A DNA stretch of 64,000 bases from Nisaea acidiphila (GCF_024662015.1 NZ_CP102480.1:2824501-2888500), one strand, 5' to 3'. Positions 43,401-55,232 are shown, numbered from the stretch's first letter. The notes: generated from the letters alone by a model not told the origin. Made by a program: numbers and translations.

Positions 43401-45198
43401 CCTGCCAACGCGTGCGCGCATGCACCAGCAAGGCAAAGCTGTCCTCAAATTGATTGAGGAAGGCAAGGCTGCCGAAGCGGAAAAAGCGATTGCCGAGGTC
43501 CGAAAGGACGTCGGGCTGACTTGCCTCTTCACGGGGCTTGGCGCGCGGGTCGAACTGCTCAAGGGCAACAAGGAAGCGGCCCGCGAGCAGCTCAAGGCGG
43601 CCCTGAGTATGTCGGCCGCCGGCGACGTAATGTTCAATAGGCTGGCGTTAGGGCTGGCGAAGGATCTGGGCGAGGATGCTCTCTTAGAAAGCGCCTTCGA
43701 TGTCGCTCTCCGCAATACGCCGAGCGATAGCCAGATCCGCTATGCTGCGGGAGGCTACTTTTACCGACGCGGTGACGTCGGTGCCGCGACCCGCCACTAC
43801 GAGGCGGCGGTAAATCTCAAGCCGCGTTTCGTTCAGGGCATGCGGGACCTCGCGCTGGTCTACTGGGAAGAGGGTGAACGCGAGCGGGCAATCCGCGTGC
43901 TCAAGCGCGGGAAGGAGTTCGATAGCGACATCAAGACCAAGGCACTTGAAGTCGGAAACGCACGCTATGGCCTGAGGAATCTCGAAGGGGCGGTGATGGC
44001 CTACGAAATGGTCATCGCTTTCGAACCGGAATACTCGGCGTGCTACTCAAACCTCGGATCGGTGTTCCGCCAACTCCATGAGTACGGGAAGAGCCGGAAA
44101 GCTCTGAAAAAGGCTGCGATTACCGAACCGGAAAACTCCGGCGCCTATTACAATTTGGGTAATCTGGAGAAGGAAGCTGCGTGCCTTGACGAGTCGATTA
44201 AGGCGTTCCGTCGGGCCATTTTTCTGAAGCCGGATTCCGCGCAATTCCATTGGAACTGCGCGCTTGCCCTGTTGGCTGACGGCGCGCTCGGAGAGGGGTT
44301 CCGGGAATACGAATGGCGTTGGAAGACTTCGACATTCCCGACAAAGAAACGCGATTTCAAACAACCGGAATGGGACGGGACTCCGCTTGAAGGGCGAACC
44401 TTGCTGGTGATCGCGGAGCAGGGGATCGGAGACGCGCTCCAGTTCCTGCGTTTTCTGCCGGACGCGGTACGGAAGGCGCAATCAGGCAAGAAAAAGGGAA
44501 AGATCATTCTGGAAGCGCATGAAGAGGTCCTCGACCTCTATGCGGAGTATGCGGACATCGTCGATCTTGCGCCGAGGAAACCAGGCGTCGAGCCGGAATT
44601 CGACTTGCACGTCGCGCAATTGTCGCTGCCGCTGCTTCTGGGAACGGAGACCGTCGACGATCTGCCGAAAGCGCCTTATATCAATTCGATCGGTCCTGAA
44701 CGCTTCCCGGTCCCGGATCTTGACCCGAAAAAGTTGAATGTAGGGGTTGTCTGGGGCGGAAACCCGGCTTTTCCGGGCGATGACATCCGATCTTCCAGGA
44801 TCGAGCATTACGGGCCGTTTTTCGAGCTTGAGGGCGTGCAGTGCTACAGCCTGCAAAAAGGGCCGCGAGAGAACGATCTGGCCAACGCACCGCCGTCGCT
44901 TGTCCGATTGAGCCCGGATATCAAGAGTTTCGCCGATACCGTGTCGATCGTCCGCCAGCTCGATGTGACGGTGACGACCTGCACTTCGGTAGCGCATCTT
45001 GTCGGGGGCATGGGATGTCCCGTCTTCGTGCTGCTGTCGCACAATCCGGACTGGCGCTGGCTGCAACATCGCGACGATAGCCCCTGGTATCCGAGTGCCC
45101 GGTTGTTCCGTCAGTCGGTTCCGGGTGACTGGGCCGGTGTGGTCGCCCGGGCGAGTGAGGCGCTGGTGAAGCTCCGCGAGGAAAAGACCGACAAATGA
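43387..45198 (+). CDS. TPR-containing glycosyltransferase (paralogue 5)
   Basis: A 603-residue protein with clear TPRs at about 90-320 (YSACYSNLGSVFRQLHEYGK, SGAYYNLGNLEKEAACLDES, FRRAIFLKPDSAQFHWNCAL). The GT-B-like domain follows: VIAEQGIGDALQFLRFLPDA (Glu344-Asp349 in the motif), VGVVWGGNPAFPGDD, and TTCTSVAHLVGGMGCPVFVL near the end. It is the second canonical TPR-GT of the locus. It overlaps both neighbours, so it is coupled to a GT4 upstream and a GT1 downstream, as if the three extend the same glycan. Confidence 0.84.
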   Translation: MKPIDLPTRARMHQQGKAVLKLIEEGKAAEAEKAIAEVRKDVGLTCLFTGLGARVELLKGNKEAAREQLKAALSMSAAGDVMFNRLALGLAKDLGEDALLESAFDVALRNTPSDSQIRYAAGGYFYRRGDVGAATRHYEAAVNLKPRFVQGMRDLALVYWEEGERERAIRVLKRGKEFDSDIKTKALEVGNARYGLRNLEGAVMAYEMVIAFEPEYSACYSNLGSVFRQLHEYGKSRKALKKAAITEPENSGAYYNLGNLEKEAACLDESIKAFRRAIFLKPDSAQFHWNCALALLADGALGEGFREYEWRWKTSTFPTKKRDFKQPEWDGTPLEGRTLLVIAEQGIGDALQFLRFLPDAVRKAQSGKKKGKIILEAHEEVLDLYAEYADIVDLAPRKPGVEPEFDLHVAQLSLPLLLGTETVDDLPKAPYINSIGPERFPVPDLDPKKLNVGVVWGGNPAFPGDDIRSSRIEHYGPFFELEGVQCYSLQKGPRENDLANAPPSLVRLSPDIKSFADTVSIVRQLDVTVTTCTSVAHLVGGMGCPVFVLLSHNPDWRWLQHRDDSPWYPSARLFRQSVPGDWAGVVARASEALVKLREEKTDK

Positions 45199-46376
45199 AG
45201 AGGGTATTGCTTGCCTGGGAGCTCGGCGACGGCCTCGGGCATGTAAGTCGGCTTCTGCCGATTGCATCGGCGCTTAAGGAGCACGGTGTCGAATGCGCTT
45301 TTGCGGTTCGCAACCTGATCGTTACGCATCCTTTGATCGCTCGCGCCGGCTTCCCGGTGTTTCACGCGCCGTGGGTCCAGCCTTACGCGCCTCCGGCCGT
45401 CCGGGACAAGCCGATCTCATCGATTGGCGACGTGCTGGCAACGGTCGGGTATTCCGAACCCGACAAGCTCATGGCGCTGGCGGATGGCTGGGCGGCCATT
45501 CTGGACACGTTCGAGCCGGACCTCGTAATTACGGACTATTCTCCAACCGCGGCCCTTGCCGCTTTCGGAGAGCGGCCGTTCGTTGCGATTGGTGATTGGT
45601 TCACGCTGCCGCCGGGGAACTGGACGGAATTTCGCACCTTCAAGCAAAGCCCGAACCGGGTCGATCCGTCAGAGTTGATGGATACCGTCCGGGAGGTGCA
45701 GAAGCGCCGAGGCAAACCGGTCCCGGACCGGCTGCCCGCTCTTATGCAGGGCGTGCGGAATTTTGTCGTGACGATCCCGGAACTCGACCCCTACCACGAG
45801 TTTCGCGAGAATACGGAAACATCCCCGTTGCGCCCTCTTCCGGCAGCGTTGTCGGTGGAGCCGACTCAGGATTATTTCGTCTATCTGTCAAATTCTTATC
45901 CGGGGACCGCGAAAGTCCTTGAGGTCTTGGCCACGAAGCCATGGACCGGCGAAATTTTTCTCAGAGACGCGAGCGATGCGGTACGCGCGCACTGGCGGGA
46001 GCGCGGTCTCACTGTGCATGAGACGCCACAGCCGATGGACCAGGTGGTGGGGCGTTCGCGGATTATCGTGCACCACGGCGGCCTCGGGACGCTTGAGCAG
46101 GTCCTCGCTATGGGACGCCCGCAATTCATCGTGCCGCGCCATTTCGAGCAGATGCGGAACGGCACGTTCGCCGGTAAGCGTGGCGTCGCGACTTTGGTGC
46201 GCTCCGGGAATAATTTCCAGACCGAGCATGTAGAGAAGGCGATGGGGGTCGTGTTCGACGATCCGGGCTTCGCCGAGCGCGCCCGGGAGGTTGCGAGCGA
46301 ACTTGAGCGGCGCGGTCCGTTTAATCTGCTTGCCCGGATTACGGACTATATCTTATCGACTTTGAACCAGAACTAA
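45195..46376 (+). CDS. GT1-family (UGT/MGT-like) glycosyltransferase
   Basis: A 393-residue GT-B enzyme. AWELGDGLGHVSRLLPIASAL is the acceptor-domain glycine loop, and RIIVHHGGLGTLEQVLAMGR is the donor-site HGGxGT motif; the C-terminal VPRHFEQMRNGTFAGKRGVA follows as in MGT and MurG-like enzymes. It transfers a sugar to an unknown acceptor, perhaps a small molecule or the growing glycan. The ATG overlaps the TPR-GT stop by four bases. The DAHP-synthase-like gene follows after 34 bases. Confidence 0.85.
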   Translation: MKRVLLAWELGDGLGHVSRLLPIASALKEHGVECAFAVRNLIVTHPLIARAGFPVFHAPWVQPYAPPAVRDKPISSIGDVLATVGYSEPDKLMALADGWAAILDTFEPDLVITDYSPTAALAAFGERPFVAIGDWFTLPPGNWTEFRTFKQSPNRVDPSELMDTVREVQKRRGKPVPDRLPALMQGVRNFVVTIPELDPYHEFRENTETSPLRPLPAALSVEPTQDYFVYLSNSYPGTAKVLEVLATKPWTGEIFLRDASDAVRAHWRERGLTVHETPQPMDQVVGRSRIIVHHGGLGTLEQVLAMGRPQFIVPRHFEQMRNGTFAGKRGVATLVRSGNNFQTEHVEKAMGVVFDDPGFAERAREVASELERRGPFNLLARITDYILSTLNQN

Positions 46377-46410
46377 ACATACCAACGCGATCAATTTGAG
46401 GGAGCGGAAC

Positions 46411-47331
46411 ATGGCCGTCGAGAACAAGTTTCCAGGCAAGGATCTGAGCGAGGACGATATCGCGCAGAAAATTCCTCTGGTCGCGAAAAAATCACCAGAT
46501 CACAAAACGGTTTTCACCTGCGGTGGCATCGAAATCGGCGGCCCGCTGGTTCCGGTCATGGCCGGCCCGAATACCGTCGAAACCGAAGACCTGATAGTGG
46601 AAAGCGCGAAAGCGATCAAAGCATCCGGCGGTCATTTCCTGCGTGGCGGCGCCTTCAAACCGCTTAGCTTTCCCTATCGCAGTCCAAAATTCTTCGAGCC
46701 GCGGGAAGACGGGTTGAAGTGGCTTTCTGTCGCAAAACAGGAGACCGGTCTGCCGATCGTTACCGAGGTGATGGAGATCTCAAAGATCGATGTTGTCGCT
46801 CAGCATTCCGACATGCTGCAGATCGGCACCCGCAACATGCAGAATTATCCGCTTCTGACCGAGGTCGGAAAGGCGGGTATGCCGGTGATGCTGAAGCGCG
46901 GCTATGGATCGTCCTTGCGGGACTGGCTGATGGCTGCGGAATATATCGCTCTGGAGCATGACCGCCTCGGAATGGAACCGCAGATCGTATTGTGCGAACG
47001 CGGTATCGTCGCCCCCCACACACACCGGTCGACCTCGCGTTTCATGCTCGACCTGCAGGTCGTGCCGGCTGCGCAGGAAGTCACGCATTTGCCGGTCATG
47101 ACCGATCCTTCGCACGCTACTTTCTGGCAGCCATGGGTGAAGCCGATGATGTTGGCCTCACTTGCCGCCGGAGCCGATGCCTTGATGCTGGAGGTTCACC
47201 CGGATCCGCGCAACGCTGCTGTCGATCCGCTGCAGGCGAGCTCGTTCGAGGAGTTCGATGACATGATGCGCGCGATGCGGCCCGTTGCCTCGGCGATCGG
47301 GCGAACGCTGGATGCCGGAAGCAACGTATAA
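46411..47331 (+). CDS. DAHP-synthase-family (class I-beta) enzyme, AGPN variant
   Basis: A 306-residue protein of the DAHP/KDO8P synthase TIM-barrel family, which condenses PEP with an aldose phosphate. HFLRGGAFKP, LQIGTRNMQNYPLL, MLKRGYG, LCERGI, TDPSHATF and LEVHPDP are all class I-beta DAHPS motifs. The first metal ligand is changed: AGPN with Asn54 instead of AGPC. The same change marks metal-independent KDO8P synthases. GGGAG lies eight bases before the ATG. Position at the end of a glycosyltransferase run argues against plain aromatic biosynthesis. Confidence 0.85.
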   Translation: MAVENKFPGKDLSEDDIAQKIPLVAKKSPDHKTVFTCGGIEIGGPLVPVMAGPNTVETEDLIVESAKAIKASGGHFLRGGAFKPLSFPYRSPKFFEPREDGLKWLSVAKQETGLPIVTEVMEISKIDVVAQHSDMLQIGTRNMQNYPLLTEVGKAGMPVMLKRGYGSSLRDWLMAAEYIALEHDRLGMEPQIVLCERGIVAPHTHRSTSRFMLDLQVVPAAQEVTHLPVMTDPSHATFWQPWVKPMMLASLAAGADALMLEVHPDPRNAAVDPLQASSFEEFDDMMRAMRPVASAIGRTLDAGSNV

Positions 47332-47348
47332 GTTACACTCGGCCGGGG

Positions 47349-47564
47349 TCAGAGAGCGGACGTGTTCGCCGGTTTCTCTCTGGCGCCGGCGATTTCGGCC
47401 GTGATCATCCGCTCCATCTCTTCCTCTTCCTCTTCGAGTTGGGTTTCGGACGTCGAACTGTTGATGCGTTTAATGATCAGGGTCACTACGATCCAGAATA
47501 ACGCAGCAATTCCGGCGAACATTCCGGCGATCATTCCCGCAGCTTCGAGGAAAGCGAGATGCAT
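47349..47564 (-). CDS. Small single-pass membrane protein with acidic tail
   Basis: A 71-residue protein. Residues about 8-30 (AAGMIAGMFAGIAALFWIVV onward) form one membrane helix, followed by a cluster of basic residues and a run of six Glu. A GTG at 47594 would extend it by ten residues. No family is recognised. The gene ends 17 bases after the convergent DAHPS-like stop and is divergent from the GT4 gene at 47635. It could be a small membrane regulator, but evidence is thin. Confidence 0.5.
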   Translation of the reverse strand: MHLAFLEAAGMIAGMFAGIAALFWIVVTLIIKRINSSTSETQLEEEEEEMERMITAEIAGAREKPANTSAL

Positions 47565-47634
47565 TTTCGTTTGCCATGGCTGAATTGGGACCACCCGACG
47601 ATGGTTATCGGATCTATGGGGATTTAAGCGTGGG

Positions 47635-48690
47635 ATGTCAAAGAATTTGAAAATTCTCGCCTGCTGTCACCGACTTGATTACTCGGGCGCCCCGTTGCTG
47701 CTGTTCCGATTGATGAAGGCTTTGGCTTCGCGCCACGATATCACCATCCTTGGGCCGGATGTTTCGGATGAAGAGACGGTTCTGGAAAAGGATTACGCGG
47801 CGCTCGGCATCCCGGTTGTAAAGTCTGCCTACCTCTCGAAATTCGATCTTCTTGTCGGCAATACACTGCTTTCCAACAGTCATGTGGTCAATGCCGCCGG
47901 GAAGGTGCCGACCGTTTTCTGGGTTCACGAACCGGCCGACGGCCTGTCGGGGATCAAGAGGGGACGCATCGATCCGACGGCATTCAAGCTCGCTGACCAG
48001 GTCGTGTTCCCCACGGCTTGGCAGGCGAACACGCTCTACGGGCCATATGTGCAGGGGCGCGAAGTCGAAATCGTGCCTTACGGCATCGAGCCGAGGGCGG
48101 TTCCGCGGAGCAAGCCATACTCCCTTCCCGAGGGGACTCATGCGTTGCTGCAACTTGGGTGGCTGGCCTCACGTAAGGGGCAGGATTTGACGGTGGCTGC
48201 GCTCGAACGCCTGGAGGATCCGTCGATCCATGTGTTTCTTGCGGGCGCTGATAGTGTGCGGCCGAAATTTGCGGAACGGCTGAAAGCGAAAGTGGAAGGG
48301 TCGCCGCTGCTTGCGCAGCAAGTCCATTTTCTCGGGCCATTGGCGCCGGATGTGGTCGATGCGTATCTCGCGCATGTCGACGCATTGCTGTTTCCAACCA
48401 ATGACGACCTTATCAGCGTCTCGATCCTAGAGGCGATGGCCCGCAAGACCTGCGTCATCTCGAGCGACTTCGGCCCCATCCCTGAAACCGTCATCGACGG
48501 TGAAACCGGGCTGCTTTTTCCTGTGCGCGGAGTTGATGCATATGCCGAATGCATTCGGCGTGTCGTCGCGGATCCAGATCTGAAAGAGCGGCTGGCACTT
48601 GGCGGATACGAGATATACCGGCGGAAACACTCCTTCGAGGACCACGTTGCCGCGATGGAGCAGGTGTTTCTGAAGGCCGCGTCGGCCTGA
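47635..48690 (+). CDS. GT4-family glycosyltransferase
   Basis: A 351-residue GT-B enzyme. ILACCHRLDYSGAPLLLFRLM is the start of the acceptor domain; VPYGIEPRAVP and LLQLGWLASRKGQDLTVA form the donor site; ISVSILEAMARKTCVISSDF contains a weak E-x7-E element (first Glu replaced by Ser). It stands alone, before the methionine operon. Specificity unknown. Confidence 0.83.
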   Translation: MSKNLKILACCHRLDYSGAPLLLFRLMKALASRHDITILGPDVSDEETVLEKDYAALGIPVVKSAYLSKFDLLVGNTLLSNSHVVNAAGKVPTVFWVHEPADGLSGIKRGRIDPTAFKLADQVVFPTAWQANTLYGPYVQGREVEIVPYGIEPRAVPRSKPYSLPEGTHALLQLGWLASRKGQDLTVAALERLEDPSIHVFLAGADSVRPKFAERLKAKVEGSPLLAQQVHFLGPLAPDVVDAYLAHVDALLFPTNDDLISVSILEAMARKTCVISSDFGPIPETVIDGETGLLFPVRGVDAYAECIRRVVADPDLKERLALGGYEIYRRKHSFEDHVAAMEQVFLKAASA

Positions 48691-48748
48691 TACGGCGCCA
48701 CTATCTGCAATTCCTGGAAGGATATGCGGCCCAGCCGCCACGGCAGGC

Positions 48749-48794
48749 TTGACTCGGATTATATCTGCACATAAAAACATAAAGACATCTTTAT
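48749..48794 (+). promoter_or_regulatory. Promoter and palindromic operator of the methionine-cycle operon (SahR-like site)
   Basis: TTGACT at 48749-48754 is a good -35 box, with TAAAAA (48772-48777) 17 bases on as a -10 box. Immediately downstream lies the perfect palindrome ATAAAGA-CA-TCTTTAT (48779-48794), which would cover the transcription start. The regulator encoded next is of the ArsR-methyltransferase type known as SahR, whose sites are AT-rich palindromes of this kind upstream of methionine-cycle genes. Autorepression of the operon is the likely role. Confidence 0.72.
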
Positions 48795-48813
48795 ATGATT
48801 GTGCGGTTAAGTC

Positions 48814-49776
48814 ATGGAAACATTGCTGCAGGGCCTCAGAGCCGTCTCCGAGCCGACCCGTCTGCGCATCCTGAATCTCTGCGCACATGCCGAGCTCTCC
48901 GTCACCGAGCTGGTCCAGGTTCTGGGCCAGAGCCAGCCGCGGGTCTCCCGTCACCTCAAGCTGATGGTGGATGCCGGTCTTCTGAACAGGCATCAGGAAG
49001 GCAGCCGCGCCTTCTACCGTCTTGCGGAGAACAGCGACGTCTCCGATCTCGCCCGCATCCTTGTCGACCTCACCCCCGACGATGACGACGTCATCGCGGT
49101 CGACCTGGAACGCCTCGAAGAAATCAAGGTGCAGCGGGCGCAGGTGGCCGAGGAGTATTTCCGTCGCAACGCACAGAACTGGGAAGACCTGCGCGGGCAG
49201 CATATCGACGACGAGGAGGTCGATGCCCGGCTGAAACGCCGGATCACAAGTGCGCCCGTTCGCGATCTGCTCGATATCGGCACCGGCACGGGACGTGTGC
49301 TGCGTCTGGTGGGGGAAGAGGTGCGCTCCGCCGTCGGATTGGACAATTCCCGCGAGATGCTGGCCATTGCGCGCAGCTATCTCGATCAGGACACGCTGCG
49401 GAACTGCCAGGTCCGGCACGGCGACATGTACCGCCTGCCTTTCCCGGCCCACCGGTTCGATGCCGTGACCGCGAACATGCTCATGCACTATGCGGACAAT
49501 CCCGGCGAGATGGTGCGGGAGGCGGCGCGGGTCCTGCGTCCGGGCGGCCGGCTGGTGCTGGTCGATTTCGCCTCACATGATCTCACCGAGCTTCGCGAAC
49601 TCCACGCCCATCGCTGGCTCGGCTTCTCGGATGCCGACATCGAGCGTCTCTTCAATAAGGCGGGCCTCGAACTCCAGAATGTCGAGCGGATCGATGGCGG
49701 CGCGCTCACCGTATGTATCTGGACCGGCCGGAGCCGGATCGAAGTCGCCAATGACCTGGTTGCGGAGGCACTCTGA
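48814..49776 (+). CDS. ArsR-family regulator fused to SAM-dependent methyltransferase (SahR-like)
   Basis: A 320-residue fusion. Residues 1-95 are an ArsR winged helix (SEPTRLRILNLCAHAELSVT with recognition helix QPRVSRHLKLMVDAGLL). Residues about 130-300 are a methyltransferase fold with DLLDIGTGTGRVLRLVG. In many proteobacteria this fusion senses S-adenosylhomocysteine and represses the methionine cycle; that is inferred from family knowledge. No metal-binding Cys pattern is visible in the HTH. It heads the metF-metH operon and its stop overlaps metF (TGATG). Confidence 0.85.
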   Translation: METLLQGLRAVSEPTRLRILNLCAHAELSVTELVQVLGQSQPRVSRHLKLMVDAGLLNRHQEGSRAFYRLAENSDVSDLARILVDLTPDDDDVIAVDLERLEEIKVQRAQVAEEYFRRNAQNWEDLRGQHIDDEEVDARLKRRITSAPVRDLLDIGTGTGRVLRLVGEEVRSAVGLDNSREMLAIARSYLDQDTLRNCQVRHGDMYRLPFPAHRFDAVTANMLMHYADNPGEMVREAARVLRPGGRLVLVDFASHDLTELRELHAHRWLGFSDADIERLFNKAGLELQNVERIDGGALTVCIWTGRSRIEVANDLVAEAL

Positions 49777-50642
49777 TGACCGAAGATCTTTCCGTCAGTT
49801 TCGAGTTCTTCCCGCCGACCAGTGAGGCAGCGGAAGCGCGACTTTGGAACACGGTCGAGAAGTTGGCGCCGCTGCGCCCGGCCTTCGCCTCCGTTACTTA
49901 CGGAGCCGGGGGCACGACCCGCGAGCGCACACTGAAAATCGTGAAGACACTGAAGCGGGACGGCCGCATGGAGCCGGCGGCGCACCTGACCTGCGTCGGG
50001 GCCGAGAAGGCCGAGATCGACGCCATCGCGCGCGACTGGCTGGATGAGGGGATCACCCGTCTGGTCGCGCTGCGCGGCGATCCGCCCAAAGGTTCCGGCC
50101 ATTACACACCGCATCCGGGCGGTTACGAGAACGCGGCTGCGCTGGTGGCCGGCCTTCGCGAGATCGGGGATTTCGACATCTCCGTCGCCGCCTATCCCGA
50201 GGCGCATCCGGATTCGCCGTCGGAGGCTGCCGACATTGCCAATCTGAAGGCTAAGATCGATAACGGTGCGGCACGGGCGATCACCCAGTACTTCTTCGAT
50301 GCGGATCTCTTCCTGCGCTTCCGCGACAAGGTCGTTGCGGCGGGAATCGATGTGCCGATCGTGCCGGGGATCATGCCGATCACCAATTTCGGCAAGCTGG
50401 TGAATTTCAGCAAGGCGTGCGGCGCGACGGTTCCGAACTGGCTGCATGAGCGCTTCGAAGGGCTGGACGAGGATCCCGAGACGCGTGAGCTGGTCGCTGC
50501 CAGCACGGCCGCCGATCTCTGCCATCAGCTGATGCTGGAGGGCGTGAACGACTTCCATTTCTATACGCTGAACGTTCCGTCGCTCACCTATGCCACCTGC
50601 CACCTGCTCGGCATTCGCCCGGACGTCTCGGAGGCGGCATGA
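49776..50642 (+). CDS. metF: Methylenetetrahydrofolate reductase
   Basis: A 288-residue MetF that reduces 5,10-methylene-THF to 5-methyl-THF using FAD. SFEFFPPTSEAAEARLW is the N-terminal signature with the catalytic Glu, VTYGAGGTTRERTL, LVALRGDPP and AITQYFFDADLFLRF are the FAD and folate blocks, and VPGIMPITNFGKL follows. The length is normal. The start overlaps the regulator stop and the stop overlaps the next gene by four bases, so supply of methyl-THF is tied to the downstream methionine synthase. Confidence 0.95.
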   Translation: MTEDLSVSFEFFPPTSEAAEARLWNTVEKLAPLRPAFASVTYGAGGTTRERTLKIVKTLKRDGRMEPAAHLTCVGAEKAEIDAIARDWLDEGITRLVALRGDPPKGSGHYTPHPGGYENAAALVAGLREIGDFDISVAAYPEAHPDSPSEAADIANLKAKIDNGAARAITQYFFDADLFLRFRDKVVAAGIDVPIVPGIMPITNFGKLVNFSKACGATVPNWLHERFEGLDEDPETRELVAASTAADLCHQLMLEGVNDFHFYTLNVPSLTYATCHLLGIRPDVSEAA

Positions 50643-51511
50643 TCGGAAGCGGAGAGAGGGTTCCGCACGCGGCCCCCGCTCCAGCGGGCCAGCTCGCCCG
50701 TTGGGTCGGTCAGAACGGTTGCGTCGAAGCCTTGAATATTGAGCGTCCGAAGCTGGTCATGAAGGTGCACCGGCGCTTCGTGAAAGCGGGCGCGGAGATC
50801 ATCTTCACCAATTCCGGCAATGCCGCACCGCAGCTTCTGCGCAATTTCCGCATGTTTGACGAAGCCTTCGCTGTCAGTTTTCTTGGCGCCGAGCTCGCCC
50901 GCACAGTGGCGAACGAGGCGACACACCGGGTCCATGTCATCGGCGACGTTCGTCTGCCGTCGCGGGTCCCGGTGACCGGCTTCATGACGGAAGAGGAGCT
51001 CGGCTCTGCTGCCCGCTGTCTGGTTTCGGCGCAGGTCGCCGGCGGTGCCGACGCGGTCTTGATGGACGTTCCTGCCCGGCCGAACCAGCTTGTCGCGGCG
51101 CTCAACGGCGCGCGCTGGGGGATGACGGAGGCGCGGCGGAAGGTCCCGCTGATGCTCCTGATGCGCCCGGCGGTGCTGCCTGGCCGGGTCGATCCCGGCA
51201 GATTGCATGACGAGCTTGCCGAAGCGGCAACGGTTGCCGCGACGGCCGGGATTGCGGCGCTCGGCGTCAATCCGGGGGACATTCCGGAAACAACGCCGGA
51301 GCTGCTGGAGCATGTCCTGCCCTATTGGGGAGGTTCCATCGCGCTCAGCCCTGCTGCCGACGCGGCAACCGTTCGGACCCTTTGCGAGGACCCGATGCTG
51401 GGCGGACGGCTCGCCTTTCTGCCTTCTTCCTCGCCGCGCGATCTCCGGCGCGTCATCAAGACGAACCTCGGAACCGCGGCGGCAGTCATTCAACGGAGAA
51501 ACCGGACATGA
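50639..51511 (+). CDS. Homocysteine-methyltransferase-like paralogue lacking zinc ligands
   Basis: A 290-residue protein with the fold of the homocysteine-binding domain of methionine synthase: [38 protein letters not shown] and [21 protein letters not shown] align in order with MetH. It lacks the N-terminal GAMGT loop, its GVNPGD replaces the GLNCALG Cys, and [11 protein letters not shown] replaces GGCCG, so all three zinc ligands are gone. It is thus unlikely to activate homocysteine. The ATG overlaps metF and its stop overlaps the true subunit gene, so it may be a regulatory or assembly partner. Confidence 0.75.
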   Translation: MIGSGERVPHAAPAPAGQLARWVGQNGCVEALNIERPKLVMKVHRRFVKAGAEIIFTNSGNAAPQLLRNFRMFDEAFAVSFLGAELARTVANEATHRVHVIGDVRLPSRVPVTGFMTEEELGSAARCLVSAQVAGGADAVLMDVPARPNQLVAALNGARWGMTEARRKVPLMLLMRPAVLPGRVDPGRLHDELAEAATVAATAGIAALGVNPGDIPETTPELLEHVLPYWGGSIALSPAADAATVRTLCEDPMLGGRLAFLPSSSPRDLRRVIKTNLGTAAAVIQRRNRT

Positions 51512-52568
51512 CCCGCGATCAGCGCAAAGCGGCGTTCGACCTTCTGGCGGGCGAGCGCATCCTCGTGATGGATGGCGCGATGGGAACCATGATCCAGGGC
51601 TACGGCCTGGACGAGGCGGGCTATCGCGGCGAGCGGCTGAAGGATCACAGCCACGATCTGCGCGGCAACAACGATATCCTCAACCTGACCCGTCCCGATA
51701 TCGTCGAGGAGATCCACCGCGCCTATTTCGAGGCCGGGGCGGATATCGTCGAAACCAATACCTTCAGTGCCACCTCGATCGCGCAGGCGGATTACGAGGC
51801 GGAGCATCTGGTCACGGAAATCAATGTCGAGGGCGCGCGTCTTGCAAGGCTCGCGGCGGACAAGGTTCAGGAAGAGAACCCGGGGCGCATCTGTTTCGTT
51901 GCCGGCGCGCTCGGCCCGACCAACAGGACCGCGTCGATTTCACCGGACGTGAACGATCCGGCCTTCCGCAACGTCACCTTCGATACGCTGGTCGCGTCGT
52001 ACAAAGAGGCGGCACGCGGTCTCGTCGAGGGCGGCGCCGACCTGCTGCTGGTCGAAACCATCTTCGACACGCTGAACGCAAAGGCGGCGCTCTTCGCTAT
52101 CGACGAGCTGGAGGAGGAGACCGGCGTGCATTTGCCGTTGATGATTTCCGGCACCATCACCGATCTTTCGGGCCGGACCCTCTCCGGTCAGACGCCGGAG
52201 GCCTTCTGGAACTCCGTCAGGCACGCCAGACCGGTCAGCGTCGGGCTCAATTGCGCGCTTGGGGCGAAACAGTTGCGGGGCTTCCTCGCCGAGCTTTCCC
52301 GTGTTGCCGAAACAAGGGTCAGCGCCTATCCGAATGCCGGCCTGCCGAACGCGTTCGGCGGCTATGACGAGACTCCGGAGGAGACGGCGGCCGAGATCGG
52401 CGCCTGGGCCCGCGACGGGCTGGTCAATGTCGTCGGCGGCTGCTGCGGCACCACGCCCGACCATATCCGCGCCATCGCCGAGGCGGTGAAGGATGTGCTG
52501 CCGCGCAAGGTCCCGGAACCACCGCGCCGGATGCGGCTGTCCGGCCTCGAGCCGTTTGAGGTGCCGGC

Positions 52569-52572
<4 letters not shown>
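51508..52572 (+). CDS. metH: Methionine synthase, homocysteine-binding subunit (split MetH, part 1)
   Basis: A 354-residue protein equal to the first domain of B12-dependent MetH. It has [27 protein letters not shown] and the zinc ligands Cys249 (GLNCALG) and Cys312-Cys313 (GGCCGT). It activates homocysteine for methylation. The second part is encoded as a separate protein with a four-base overlap; the two lengths together (354 + 887) match an intact MetH. The ATG at 51508 overlaps the preceding stop (ATGA). Confidence 0.93.
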
Positions 52573-55232
<2,660 letters not shown>

